Shown in pieces: positions 1 through 12,616 of a DNA stretch of 64,000 nucleotides; position 1 is the stretch's first letter, and each line of letters starts with the position of its first letter. The stretch lies in NCBI GenBank assembly GCA_003024785.1, contig PUQB01000609.1, positions 62,001 to 126,000 on the forward strand. The letters are read 5' to 3'. The notes under the pieces were generated by a model, which worked only from the letters and a program-made list of their open reading frames with translations, did not search any database and was not told the DNA's origin. The stretch is from Selaginella tamariscina. Its lineage: Eukaryota > Streptophyta > Lycopodiopsida > Selaginellales > Selaginellaceae. The position numbers and the translations under genes are program-made.

Positions 1-2098
1 AGACTATAATAAAATATGGTGACACTATTTCTATTACAAGTTCGTATTATGAAGTTTCTTCATGACTAAATTTGATGGAGCAAGTGTTTTGAAATCAAGG
101 GTGACTATGAAATTTAAGCATATAAATCCTTACATGATAAGTGTGTAGCTCACTACATGAGCATGAGCATCGAGGATTGCTTTATGTCTTCATCAATCAA
201 GGACACTTATGAATAATTAGATGAACTCATTAATAAATTATTTATTTTCTTCTTGAAGAGCTTGAACAAAATGAAGGCTCTTATAAAAGTGAAGCATGAA
301 CTTGACTACGTAACATTGAGGTTGCATAGAATTAAGGCACTAGGTGGTTGAGCCTGCAAAGAGCTATTGAGACATTATGCAAGTGTTTAAAACAGATGTT
401 TTGGAATCAATTCACAAAACATGCTTAAAATTTATATCAGAAACTGAGAACGTTCAAGAAAATTTAACTTTTCCACTTTTTGAGAGATATTCTAATAGTC
501 ATGAACAACTTGAGTTTTGAGTTTTAAAAGGAAACTATTGACATCACAGTCATGACGGGGCTATGTAGAACAACCATAGTGAAGATCTAGCTCCATTATT
601 TGGACATTAAGATTGATTATAATGCGAACTTGCTTAATAGCTGCAAATGGTGGGAGTAGGGATGGTCTTTTAGCTGCACTCATAGGTGAATAAAGGGAAA
701 CACTTACAAAGTGTGGAGATGCTTAGACACTTGGGTGGGGAGGATTTGCAAGAAGTATTGGTTTTCCAAAAGGCATTTGCATTTATGCTTATAGATAGTA
801 TCAAAAATATATTGCTCGAGGCTACTTTGGGTCCTCTTGCATTGATGAAGGTCTTGGATCTTATCAACCTTCTAATAGTTATGCATAATTTAAAGCATTA
901 TAGAATTGTTGAGGTGAAAGAATTCATTGAGTTTTATGAAACATCATAATAGTTGGAAGCTAGTAAATGGATTTATCTTCATTTCTCGAGGAGTATGTTT
1001 TATGGAAACTTAAAATTATTGAAGAATGGAAGGGAAGAGACCTCATTGATATGTGAATTATTCATGGGTATCTAACTTGGATGGACAAGTTTCCCAATTT
1101 GATGAAAATTATTACAATTGGCATGATAATAATGTTGCAACACAACTAATTAAGAACATGAATTTAACAAGAGCAACATGATGAAAACAACCTTTAAGAA
1201 CAAGTTTTCCACTATGACGTCAAATGACTTATCATTTATCAATTTAGAAGGGCCACCTACAGTATTTAACTTAAAGAGAATTATTAATAAGTGAAAAGAT
1301 TCGGTTCACTACAAGCATATCTTACTATGTAAACCTTTTTATGTTTAAATGTTTTGGGACATAAACCATTTACAAATTTACAAATATGCTTAAGTTGATT
1401 TAAATTTGGGAAAACTGATTCAAGTCAATCACAACAAGTTTTTATCCCATTTAAATCTATAAATAACATGCTTTGTTATTATAATTAGTATTAATAAATT
1501 TTTATACACATGCAAATATAAATTTACATATGTAAAAACTATCATTTAAAAAAAAAACTTGAAAAATATAGTATTTAAAAAAAGAAAGAGAAAAAAGCAT
1601 ATTTTTAATTGTTGGTTTCTAGATTATAGTCTTCTCACCTGGGTAGTTTAATGTTTAATATTTAATGTTGTGATCGATGACAATTTGATTAATAACATAT
1701 AAACAAGGTTTAACAACTAAACAAATGCATAATAGAATTTTTAATTTCTGTATCTTTATTTAAATGTATACATTATTATTCATTTTAAAAGGAAAATGTA
1801 AAAAATAATTTCTTGTTTAATTAAATGAGTTAAGCTGATGTAATATATAACATAGAAAATAAAAGAACTTATAGAATGTTTTCTCTACAAATTTATAAAG
1901 TATATTTTTTAATATATACAAGTAGGGTATATGTGTACAATATATGTATGTACATCTACAAATATACATAGTATACAGTGTTTGTCTCCGTGTTTATATA
2001 TGAGAATGCACACGCATGTGTATGTTTTAATATATGTGAGTTCATACACACGACTTGAGCTCTTGAAGTGCTTTGTGCTTATGTCATGTATACATATG

Positions 2099-2100
<2 letters not shown>
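1..2100. other. AT-rich spacer, probably decayed repeat
   Basis: No gene is recognised here. The stretch is strongly AT-rich with short frames only. The longest, about 686-949 on the plus strand, begins without an ATG and matches no family I know. Its coding-like texture between about 60 and 1,250 could be the remnant of a transposon, but no domain can be named. From about 1,300 the sequence is plain AT-rich spacer. Confidence 0.4.

Positions 2101-2170
<70 letters not shown>
2101..2170. repeat. (CA)n(TA)n microsatellite
   Basis: An uninterrupted (CA)n tract runs straight into a (TA)n tract, about 70 bp in total, in the spacer upstream of the RRG-like gene. Frames that read through it encode only alternating dipeptides and are not genes. 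Confidence 0.95.
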
Positions 2171-2171
<1 letters not shown>

Positions 2172-2360
2172 TTATTATGAGTACATAATGTTTAAAATAT
2201 AAATTTTATTATTTGTATGTGCTAAAAAATTCTTGTATTCTATGCGCAATAGGAATTAAATAATAAAAATGCTGGATATGTAATAAGTTCGATTCCTGTA
2301 ACCAATTAAACTACGAAACTTAATAACATTAATAACTCATAAAACCCTAAAATTTGACAA

Positions 2361-3619
2361 ATGTGGGCGGGAGGCGCATTAGGGCATGCTCGATCCTCCA
2401 TCAGGAAGAACTGGAGGTCTCTGTTTGTAGTCCTCAGACTGCACAGAGGCCTGCCCCAATGCGTGTTTGAATCTGTACAGAAACGCGGTGAGCAGGATGC
2501 ATCTATTGGGCACAGATTGTACAGGTTTCTACACACACACACACACACACACACATGTGTGTGTGTGTGTGTGTGACAGAGAGAGAGAGAGAGAGTGTGT
2601 ACATATATAGGCCTATTTATCCTAGCAACAAGAAACGGCACATATATGTATGTATTATGTGACTGTGAGTGTGTATACATATGCTTTAATGCAATTTGTA
2701 TATGCAGAAATATACACAAAAGCCACTTTAACCAGAGTAACAAGGTAAAAGAACTGTAAGAATTATTCATGTATATGCAGGTTTCCCCAAATTTTCTCAA
2801 GCTGCAAGGTTCAAGCACTCTCTGTTCGGACACCTTTGTTCATGAGTAGCTGTTCTGGTAGTTCGATTACCAACTCGGCTCCAAGGGCTCGATTCCAAAC
2901 TCAACCCGGTAAAACACACACACACACACATATATATATCATACTGCTTACATACCTGTATGTAATGTGTATATACCTACACGCACATACATCCATGCCC
3001 AAACAACTTAGGTACACTGTGTGTGTGTGTGTGTGTGTGTGTGCAGGTACATGCGTGCTTCTTTATGTAAAGACAAGTATAAATAATTCAGAATGTAATC
3101 AGTATTGTGATATTTATATCAATTCTGGGAGCATCACATTTGAGCATATATCACCTATATTTTGCAGATGAGCACACACACACGCACTATGTGTGCGTGT
3201 GTATGCTTATACATATACAGATATCACATTAGTGTGTGTACTTAATTTTTGATGTTGTTGTTTCACAGGTTTGCAATTGCAAGGAACAAATTCATTATGC
3301 AATAGGCAATCTAGGTACATGGAGACTGATGCTCGCCAACGGGGAATTTTACATACAGAAGAAACAGACATGTACATTCCTGTTAAAGCTTTCTTCGTCT
3401 CACGAAGGTCAGTCAACATAAGTGTGCGTATGCGTGTTTATATAATTAAACCCTGTTGTTTAATAGAATGCAGTGTGGACTTGAAGAGCCTAGCAAGTGA
3501 GCAGTTTGACGACGTCATTTCCACACGTAAGGAGCTTGTATTGAAATGCAAAGACCGTCCCCCCGAATCCCCTGCACACCCCAAGAAACCTGTGAGTATG
3601 TTCTATGTTCTCCACACTA

Positions 3620-3662
<43 letters not shown>

Positions 3663-4404
3663 CTTCGAATGTTCTTACATGCATATATATGTCTTTACCA
3701 TAGATTATATATATATATAAGAATATATAAGTTTTTAAGCAATGAAATATTTATTTCAGGGAATCCCACCATTAAAATGTTGGACATGCGAGAGATACAT
3801 GGTTGTATATCAATACGGTTCTGTGGTACTGTTTAACTTCGATGACGAGGAGGAGGCTGAGTTTCTAAGTATTGTACGCAAATACTGCAAAGACGAGTTT
3901 GATATGCCAAAGAAGGAGGGTATACACTAAAAACTTAATTCTTTTTTCAAGGTAAAGCATGCTAATTAAGCTTAATTACTTAATTAAAACTTAAATGTAT
4001 GCAGATTATGGGGTATTAATCCGTCCGACTTTACCTGAATGGAGCCATGGAACACATGATATTATCATATTGAGGAAGCTCGATGTCGATAATATTCGAA
4101 TTATTGCGAGTGTCTTAGCACAAAGTATCGCGTTGGATTACTTCGCAAAACGGTAATTGTATGCATGTGTGTGTGTCATCAACATGGTATATACATTACT
4201 ATATAAATACGTTATATATTAAATTAATTATATGTTTTTTCACAGGTTGATGAAAATGCTTAAGTGTTTACTGAGTTTAAACCGAGGTATGGAGCGCACT
4301 GGGACGTTTACCATGACTAGAAAGAAGCTCTTTCAACTTGTTGCATCTGCAAACTCAACACTCGCTGATGTAATTGTCCGTATGGGACTCTTAGAACGGT
4401 AAAC

Positions 4405-4498
<94 letters not shown>

Positions 4499-4833
4499 TA
4501 TTTGCACAGGTCGGATGCAGCTTGGAAAAATATAAATTATGCTAGAGTTTTCGAGTTTATGCGGGAGGAGTTTGAACTTAACGAGCGTTTCAAGAGCCTA
4601 CATTTTAAGCTTAACATTATTCAGGTATATATAAATTTTACACACACACACACACACACATGTATGTGCGTATGATGTGTTTTGGATGGTGTGCGTAGCA
4701 CAACGTGCGGCTGTTTCTTGAAGTACTTCAAAACAGGAAGTCTGATATACTGGAGTGGATTATTATATTACTGCTTGCTGGTGAAATAGGTGTTGGTGTG
4801 TATGATATACTCCATGAGACCGGTATTATATAA
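2361..4833 (+). CDS. RMD1/DUF155 family protein, RETARDED ROOT GROWTH-like
   Basis: A nine-exon gene whose splice phases all agree and give 419 residues: 2361-2524, 2781-2908, 3269-3407, 3474-3591, 3760-3919, 4005-4152, 4246-4398, 4510-4624, 4699-4833. Exon 1 starts at an ATG and encodes an Arg-rich, acid-poor leader (MWAGGALGHARSSIRK...) typical of a mitochondrial presequence. Exons 3-9 carry the DUF155 domain with its landmarks: IPVKAFFVSR, YMVVYQYGSVVLFNF, IRIIASVLAQSIALDY, NRGMERTGTFTMTRKKLF and LQNRKSDILEWIIILLLAGE, the last being the C-terminal membrane segment. In Arabidopsis, RRG and RRL are mitochondrial members needed for root meristem growth; yeast RMD1 is a relative. The biochemical role is unknown. 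Two introns are almost pure microsatellite. The gene looks intact. The last codons could be revised if a further 3' exon exists (see 5144-5180). Confidence 0.9.
4399..4509 (+). repeat. intron made almost entirely of (CT)n(AT)n
   Basis: Intron 7 of the RRG-like gene is 111 bp long. Apart from the donor (gtaaacg) and the last dozen bases (gtatatttgcacag) it is a (CT)n tract followed by an (AT)n tract. The CT run presumably doubles as polypyrimidine sequence. Confidence 0.9.
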
Positions 4834-5203
4834 TTATTTATTATGTACATTTATTTTATACATTGATGTTTAGCATGAAAGCTCGAGGTAATTCTATATT
4901 TAACTGATGATTATAATGTTAGCACGATGGGTTTGATTATAGCACGATTTAATATATATATGTAATTTTATACTATACTTATGAAAACAATACAAGTTTT
5001 GTGTTTGCTGTTGTTTGGCCACATATTCTGTCTGAATACATGTCTATTTGTAATATGTAAGTTTGTTTATGGAAACTGTACTGTACACTATGTGTATAAA
5101 ACCATATGCAATTTAATGTAATAACAATTTGTTTCGTTTTTAGAAGGATGGTACATATTGGCCGGGTACAACAAGTCGAGGTAAGTCCTCTAATACATAT
5201 TTG

Positions 5204-5239
<36 letters not shown>

Positions 5240-5642
5240 ACACATACACACACGCACACGTAACCTTTGCCCCTTGGTACTTATAACCCTGCGTATGACG
5301 TGACGTAGAATCTGCGTGTGTAGATCGCTATATAAGATTGTACAGATCTCCACATGTCCTATGGATATATACCCTTCCCGGCTTGTCCTTCCGTGTTCAT
5401 ATAAAGGCATGTGGGCCTCCCATTACATAGATATATCAGTCAGCCTAGTATATTCCGGAATCTAATATGACCTCAAGTCAAAGGGTAATTTGACAATTTC
5501 TTAAAACTACATAGTTTTATAGCAGGAAATGAGTAATACAAGCAAGAAGTATATAATAATCCCGTCCAGAAAATCAAAAGAGAAAAAAAAATAATTAGAA
5601 AACTAGTGCAAAGCAAGTTTTCTAGATAGAAAAACCAAGTAG
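4834..5642. other. spacer with exon-like 37-mer and (GT)n(GA)n repeat; source of an inverted duplication
   Basis: Non-coding spacer between the RRG-like gene and the convergent UGT. At 5144-5180 a 37-bp block is bracketed by a good acceptor (gtttcgtttttag) and donor (gtaagt) on the plus strand; it could be a small untranslated or alternative exon. A (GT)n(GA)n compound microsatellite lies at about 5203-5240. The segment from about 5,054 onward reappears in inverted orientation at 25.9-26.26 kb. Confidence 0.5.
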
Positions 5643-7207
5643 CTAAGACGAGGAAGAAGAAACCTGGTGAGCATGACGGAGAACCTCGGTAACGAACGGA
5701 CGGAGAGGCTCCTCGGTTGCCGCTTTACCAGCCGACTCCTTGAGAACGGACGCCCGTCTCCTCATCTCGGATGTCTCTTCACCGACGGTCACAGCTCGGA
5801 CAGCCGACTCCACCTCGGACCGTCCGACTAAACGATGGTCTCCGTCTCCGATTACCTCAACCGCGATCCGAAGCACGTCGACAAGGTATCTACACGTCGG
5901 GAGATGATCCATGGTAATCGGCCAGGCTAACATAGGGAGACCTCCCAGAGAGATACACTCTAAAACCGAGTTCCATGCACAGGTAGTCACAAAGGCACCG
6001 GTTGAAGGGTGACTGAGGACCATGAACTGCGGTGCCCAACCAACGTAGAAGAACCCCTTGTTACTGCTTGCCAGTCTCTCCACGAATCCGTCCGGTAAAG
6101 GCTCCATCTCCTCCACGCAGGAGAACACCCAGAGGAACGGTTGTTCACTCTTCTCTAGTCCGACTGCGAGCTCGTAGATCTGTGTCTTGGAGAGAGAGAT
6201 CCAGCTTCCGAAGCAGATATACACCACGGACACTGCTGCTTGTCTGTCTAGCCACTCCTTACACCGCTGTTCATCCTGGCTCTTGACAAGACTATCGTGT
6301 GCAGGCTTTCCCTCGAAGAACTGCCTGGGTAAGAGCGGTCGACTGCGTATACCTTCGACTTGGTAGCCTTCGCGTCGAGACTAAGTACATCCAGAGGCCC
6401 GCACTCGAGATCGTAGAATGTGTTCACGATGAGACGGTGAAACTCGGCTAGCAAGTTGCTGTGCTCGGAGAAGAGCAGGTTGAGTACGTGGGAAGTCTCT
6501 CTGTAGTAGTCCGAGATATCGTGCGGACGGAAAGGTGGCAGACCGGGGATGACGAATCCGTCCGCAAGCTTGGTGGGGACTGTCTGTTGTGAGGCGGACA
6601 TGTGGAAGATGATACTGGCAGCCGAGATCGGGCAGAAGACACAGATGGGTACCTGGCCAGCGTTCTCGGACAGGAAATCGTCGGAGGCCGAGCTGAAGAG
6701 CATGTAATCCACGACAGCGTAGACAGGCGGAGAGGGAGACTTCCGAATCTCATCAAACTTGCGTCTGAGTGCTTCCCCGTGCATCTGGAACATGGACATG
6801 GTCGTGGCGACGGAACACATGTCTACCTGGAGACGTCTTGCGCCTGTAGCGATGCTCCGGGTATTGGGTTGCCACGAGTCTTCGTCCTCCGCCATGTCCA
6901 GGACCTCGAGGAGGACATCGAGGCCTTCGGCTGGGTTGTTGTCGAGGACGCGACGGAGGGGACGATTCCCCGGGATGAGCACGGTTACGGACAGACCCAT
7001 GAGGGCGAGCTTCTGTCCGAGGATCATCATGGGGTTGAGGTGACCTACCCGGACAAGCGGACACAGGACGACGTGGGCGGACTTGCGGCGAATGTTTTGC
7101 CAGTCGATTCGACCAGCTGTGTTGCTGCTGGTAGATTCGTCCGGGGTGATACTCGGACTGTTGTCTACGAGACCTGCGGGGACAGCCATAGCCACTGCAG
7201 CGGTCAT
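5643..7207 (-). CDS. UDP-glycosyltransferase (GT1 family, PSPG box)
   Basis: A family-1 plant UDP-sugar glycosyltransferase of small molecules, expected to be cytosolic and intronless. The first ATG in frame is at 7207. The N-terminal half has the acceptor-side motif with the usual catalytic histidine (VVLCPLVRVGHLNPMM). The C-terminal half has CKEWLDRQAAVSVVYICFGS and the PSPG box starting WAPQFMVLSHPSTGAF. The box is unusual: the canonical HCGWNS is TCAWNS, and the terminal Asp-Gln is Asp-His, so donor binding may be altered or lost. The frame shifts once near 6,336-6,343. The duplicate copy at 25.48 kb has one extra G at the matching place and reads V-Y-A-V-G-P-L-L-P without interruption. 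So this is either a one-base sequence error or a recent inactivating deletion. Family call is firm; activity is doubtful. Confidence 0.85.
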
Positions 7208-7697
7208 TTTAGCATTCAATCTGCAACAAGACAAGGAGGAATTCAGGCAGAATTGTCCGAATTGGGGGAGTCGGAGTCCGAATTGAAGCTCACCTGGGAC
7301 GATCGGGCACGGCCAGAAAGAATGTGGAGCTTAAGGAGAGAAATTAGAGACGCTTAAGCAAGCTGCGGAGGTATGGACTTTGCACTCTGGATTCCAAACT
7401 CAGAGCTAGATTGGAATGTGCCTCTCGCGTCCGTGGAATCTTTAAAAGAGCCCTAACAATTAAGACCGGAATTAAATGTAATTAAACAATGTTTAAAGAC
7501 AAACAACACGGGATGATTAAGGGTGAAAAATGCGACCTTTTTGATGTTGACCTGGTTTAAATCAACTACATATTTAGACCTTAATGTACCCTTAGACCTT
7601 GAAGTACCCTTAATTTCAATAACGCAGCCCTTAATTTGCCTGAAAATAAAGACTCTCACCGAGATTTGAACTCGGGCTCTTGGATTCAAAGTATGGG
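7208..7697. promoter_or_regulatory. divergent intergenic region between UGT and GT47
   Basis: About 490 bp separate the two divergent start codons and must hold both promoters. No convincing TATA box can be assigned. Around 7,655-7,675 there is a reverse-strand tRNA B-box-like string (gagatttgaactcggg), similar to strings at 18.57 and 19.68 kb, suggesting a tRNA-derived SINE remnant just upstream of the GT47 start. Confidence 0.35.
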
Positions 7698-9952
7698 ATG
7701 ATTAAGGTATTTAAGGGGCTCTGTTTATTAGGTATCAGAAATGTTTCTTCAAGGCTCTGCATTCTCCCTGCGGCAGGAGCTGCGGCAATCTGTGCGGCCT
7801 TAGTAATCTCCCAGCTGCTAATCTCGATGTTCATGTTCTCGTCTCCAGATCCGCTCAGTGATCACACATTCGTCAGCAGCAGCAATCCGATCCTCAGAGT
7901 GTACATTGCTAATCTCTCCCGCGATTTCAACTATGGATTGATCCCCAGCTACTGGGCAGCGGTACAAGGTAATGCCGGTACGTATCACCCATATGTGTAG
8001 AAATACAATGTATATGTATGCATATAAACAATCATCTTATATATATGTGTGTGTGTGTGTGTGTGTATTTAATTTATGTAATGTATGTATGGACATGCTG
8101 TGATCTATATTAAATATACATGAATACACATTATTGATGTAGAAATGCAAAATATTGTGTGTGTGGACATGTGTATATACATATATTTATCTCTGTCCTC
8201 TCAGAGTGTACTTGTATCCCCAGTTACTGGATAATGCTCTTCACATTAATCCATATTATTGATGTAGAAATACAAAATCTATGTGTATATGTTTATATAA
8301 ATACAAACATATTGTATATGTATGGTATATATGTCATATGTATTCGTCTGGTCTTGTCATCTACCCAAGAATTATTCCAGCTGTATGTATATAAACATAC
8401 GTGGGAATATATATATATATATATATAGCGAGAGAGACAGAGAGAGAGACAGTAGATTGCATATTATATTGAACAGGTGATAAGGTAAGGCGTGGGAATG
8501 GGGAGATTTTGGAGTACCCTGTGGATTCGCTTGTTAAACAATACAGTGCAGAGTACTGGCTTTTAGGGGACTTGCTCACGGTACGTATAAAAACTTGATT
8601 CACACACAAACAGACACCCACGCACACACACGCACACGAGTGGGATATGTGGAGAACGGAGAGAGCCTGAGGACTTTGTTACCCAGTCTTTATTATTTTT
8701 GTTTATAGATGAACACAAACACACACCAGAAAGCTTATCATTGCAGGGAAGTAGCAGCTCAGTTGCACGGAGAGTGATGGATCCTTCACAAGCGCATATC
8801 ATATTTGTACCATTTTTTGCAGCTCTCAGTGCAGAGCTGCAGCTAAGGACTGCTCGTGGGCGTTTCCGGCACCGCACCGAAGAAAACGAGGATTACAAGC
8901 GACAAAAGATTGTAATGGACCTTGTGAGGAATTCCTCACTGTGGGCAGCCTCAGGTGGAAGAGACCACGTCTTCGTACTCACAGGTGTGTGTACACGCTC
9001 GTTTATGTGTTTCCATTTGTTTTAAGTACATGCACATATCAAATATATACATACAGGTAGACCTACCATAACATTGTTAGATGGAAGTTATCAAAGAGTC
9101 TACACTTAATCCAATCCATACACACATGCATATGTCTACATACACACACACACACACACTCTCACGCCACATGTGCCTACGTGTATTGCATTGTCAAGCA
9201 AAGTAATGTAACACTTGTTGGAATAATTTCTAAGTAATGTAACACTAGTTGGAAAACTTCTTTAAGTCTTAAGTAATATGGTATCTTACTTAACATTTTA
9301 CACCATAATAATAATATTATAATAAGATGATATTATGACTGTAATTTCTAATATAACATATAGACGCTCGAGACATCTCTAATCCACATACAGAGACACA
9401 GACAGACATAATGTACACATACTTTTCCACACATACGGACACACATACATACGAAATAATAATGGGCAGCTTTATCTTTGCAGAAAGAACGTAGCTTTAC
9501 ATTCCACTATATTATTAAGTCATTTATATACGCATATACGTATATATAGTAAAATACTATCATGTATGATATCTGCCTGTTTACTCAAATTATAACTTTT
9601 TTTTTTTTTTTGTGTGTGTGTGTGTTATGGAAACTAAGAATGTGTGCGTACATAGATCCGGTTGCAATGTTTCACATGAGAGCAGAGCTTGCGCACTCTA
9701 TATTGCTGGTCGTCGATTTCGGAGGCTGGTACAAGGAGGATGGTGACAACAACAATGACACAAGCACTGTCTTACGTCACACTCAGGTTAGCTTGATCAA
9801 AGACGTCATTGTACCGTACACCCACCTGCTTCCCACCTTACTTCTCTCACAAGATACTCCACGTACCACACTTCTCTACTTCAAGGGGGAAAGACATCGT
9901 CACCGGGTACGCGTGTACGTGTTGTTTGTGTATTTCTATATATATGCTTGTC

Positions 9953-9993
<41 letters not shown>

Positions 9994-10663
9994 TTTTGTA
10001 CGCTGGGCATTTACGTATGATCTACTTGTTATTGGTAAGTACATGTGCCTTGTATATACATCACTTCCACACGCACACACACTAATGTTCACGTCGTATT
10101 GCCATCAGACTGGGCTTGTAAGGGACCAACTGTGGCGAGTATTGGAAGGCCAACCAGGTGTTGCACTCGAGCAAGGCTTTCCAAACAAGACTGGACAGCT
10201 CCAGGCGATGCAAGGAATGAGAAGCTCTGAGTTTTGCTTACATCCAGCCGGGGACACGCCAAGCTCATGCAGGCTTTTCGATGCAGTCGCAAGCCTGTGC
10301 ATCCCAGTTATGGTGAGCGACTCCATAGAGCTCCCCTTCGAAGGCATGATCGATTATACGGACTTCTCCGTGTTTGTTTCCGTCCAAGACGCACTACACC
10401 CCGGTTGGCTCCTGGGGCACTTACGGGGGATCGACGGTGTACGGAGGAGAGAGATGCGGAGGAATCTTGCTGCCGTACAGGAGCATTTTGAGTATGATAA
10501 TGGGTACCCGGCTGGTATGGGACCTGCTGTTGAGAACGGGGCTGTTAATATGATATGGAGGAAGGTTTATTCCAAGGTATCAGGTGTTGAAGAGGAGATT
10601 GCCAGGATCAGAAGAAGGCCTGTGAATGCAGTACCTACACCAGCCCGGTGTCATTGTGTCTAA
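7698..10663 (+). CDS. GT47 exostosin-family glycosyltransferase
   Basis: Five exons with consistent phases (7698-7968, 8477-8580, 8747-8984, 9656-9906, 10109-10663) give 472 residues. The start is the ATG at 7698, not the in-frame TTG upstream. Residues of about 20-45 form a hydrophobic signal anchor, so this is a type II Golgi membrane protein. The lumenal domain has GT47 hallmarks: KQYSAEYWLLGDLLT, DPSQAHIIFVPFFAALSAEL, TTLLYFKGERHRHR, MRSSEFCLHPAGDTPSSCRL and IPVMVSDSIELPFEGMIDY, then a C-terminal FEYDNGYPAGMGP and CHC tail. GT47 members transfer sugars in xyloglucan, xylan, pectin or arabinan synthesis. The last exon resembles the ARAD-type plant clade, but the sugar and acceptor cannot be read from sequence. 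Introns 1 and 3 are 500-670 bp and rich in (TG)n. The reading frame looks intact. Confidence 0.88.
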
Positions 10664-10681
10664 GCTGGTGCGTGTGGGTGC

Positions 10682-10727
<46 letters not shown>

Positions 10728-10983
10728 TGTTTTAATATTGAATTTGATGCCAGGCATTAGTATGAGGTTCCATGGAAGAACAGGACTTCTCTCAGACACA
10801 AGCATTACACTCTGGACGTGTGTATATGTGGCATATGTGTACGCACATGCAAGCGTGCGTTTTTGGAGATATGTATGTATATAACAAGCGGAAGTTAATC
10901 TACCATTTTTCACGCAAAATCATTTAATATGTCTTGTGTATTGAACAATCTCTCTCTCTCTCTCCCTCTCTCTCTCTCTCTCG

Positions 10984-11021
<38 letters not shown>

Positions 11022-11278
11022 CCTGGATGGCGTGCATTTACCATACACACGCACCCGTAGAATCGTAATGCAGGCACGCTCTCTCTCTCTCTCTCTCAAT
11101 TTATATATATATATTATTGTGCGTGTGTCTTTTTCCTGGATGGCGTGCATTTACCATACACACACAATGCACGCCACACACACACGCACCCGTAGGATCG
11201 TATTGCACGCACGCGTGAAAAACCAAACTTGCATTTACGATAGTTGTAGGGCAGAAAATTAGGGCAAGGCAGAACGAG
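10664..11278. other. spacer: microsatellites and a 113-bp-spaced tandem duplication
   Basis: The 3' untranslated side of GT47 begins with a (GT)n(GA)n compound repeat (10,683-10,728). Then come (CT)n(TA)n tracts and, at 11,021 and 11,134, two copies of a unit starting tcctggatggcgtgcattta. The second copy has an extra segment that creates the inverted repeat ggcgtgcatt / aatgcacgcc (11,142-11,151 and 11,166-11,175). This is the upstream region of the RanBPM gene. No TATA box stands out from the TA repeats. Confidence 0.6.
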
Positions 11279-12580
11279 ATGGCGCCTTCCGCATGGGCTT
11301 CTGCCGCATCAGCTCCTCCTACACAAGGTACGCATGGTGTCTTCCCAGTCCGTGTGTATGTGTTAGATCTCATAGATTGCTTCAGAATGATGTGTATTTC
11401 TCTAATTTCTCGAATGGTGTGTGTATTTCGCAGGAACAGAGCCTACACTGACCTCATTGAGACTCCTAAATGGGGATGAAGAAGACAGTGATGAGGAAGA
11501 GGATGCCCCGACATGTCTAAACACGAACAATTGTGGGCATTTTCTTGCGATTTCAATGGATAAGCTCTCTGCTAAGTACACCGGGGAAGGCAAGCACGGG
11601 AATGATGTGGGTGCTGTTCAAGGGAACCGGCCTGCTCCCTCCAGACGACTTGTGTACTACTTTGAGATGACCATTTTCGATCGTGGCCAGCGTGGTGCTA
11701 TTTCTATTGGGTTTACTGATCAGAACTTCAAGATGAGTCGTCAGCCCGGGTATGTACATATACATATGTAGATATACATTGCGTGTAGCTCTGTATCTTT
11801 GTATTTAAGTATCCTTGAGTGCTTCCAGTCACTTTATGCATACGCTGTACACACATTTAGTTAAAATGTAACATCACGCTTTGGAAACGTATAAAGATAT
11901 AGGAAATATGTTTATCTAAGTCTAGTAAAGGACCTTTTGTTTTGTTGAGTCTTAAATCACATATACTCATGGTTGAATCATTGTTATAATGGATTAAGCG
12001 CTGCGTTTATGTGTATATGTATGTGTATATACATAAACTATATCATACATATACACTCATATAGAGAGATACAATGCGTATATAGTTGATAGATTAAGTA
12101 TGTATACTCGTACTTGTTAAGTATACACACTAGACTAGATATACACAATCTTGGTGTCTCAGCTAAAGATAGCGTTGCCACAAGAGGGCTTGGTCTGCCG
12201 TGTACAAATATATATAACATATGCTTATATGTTTATGTATACAGGTGGGATCAGAACAGCTATGGATACCATGGAGATGATGGTAAGCTCTACTACGCCC
12301 AAGGGCGTTTGAAAACCTGGTGCAACATTTACAACGGGTGATACAGTCGGTGCCGGTATTAATTATCTTGCCCAAGAGCTTTTCTTTACGTAAGTTTTTT
12401 AATAATTTACTGACGTTTATATATCCTGTGTGTATATATATGCTTTAGATCTTATTTGGCTGTTTCATATAACAGAAAGAATGGTAAACTTGTGGGGAGA
12501 AAGCCCAAAGAAGTGAAACATCCTCTTTATCCCACCATTGGTCTCCACAGTCCCAGCGAGAAGTAAGTTCTCACTGCAAT

Positions 12581-12616
<36 letters not shown>

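Noticed and set aside
686-949. 87-codon plus-strand frame near the left end
   Set aside because: No ATG at its start, no recognisable domain, and surrounded by decayed AT-rich DNA.
1909-2833. Frames encoding runs of His-Thr, Cys-Val, Tyr-Ile or Ser-Leu
   Set aside because: They are translations of (CA)n, (TG)n, (TA)n and (CT)n microsatellites; the same applies near 3.5-3.7, 5.0-5.4, 8.4, 9.9, 10.7, 18.2, 21.1, 29.1 and 55.3 kb.
6602-7357. 251-codon plus-strand frame opposite the UGT
   Set aside because: It is the complement of well-conserved UGT coding sequence and has no family resemblance.
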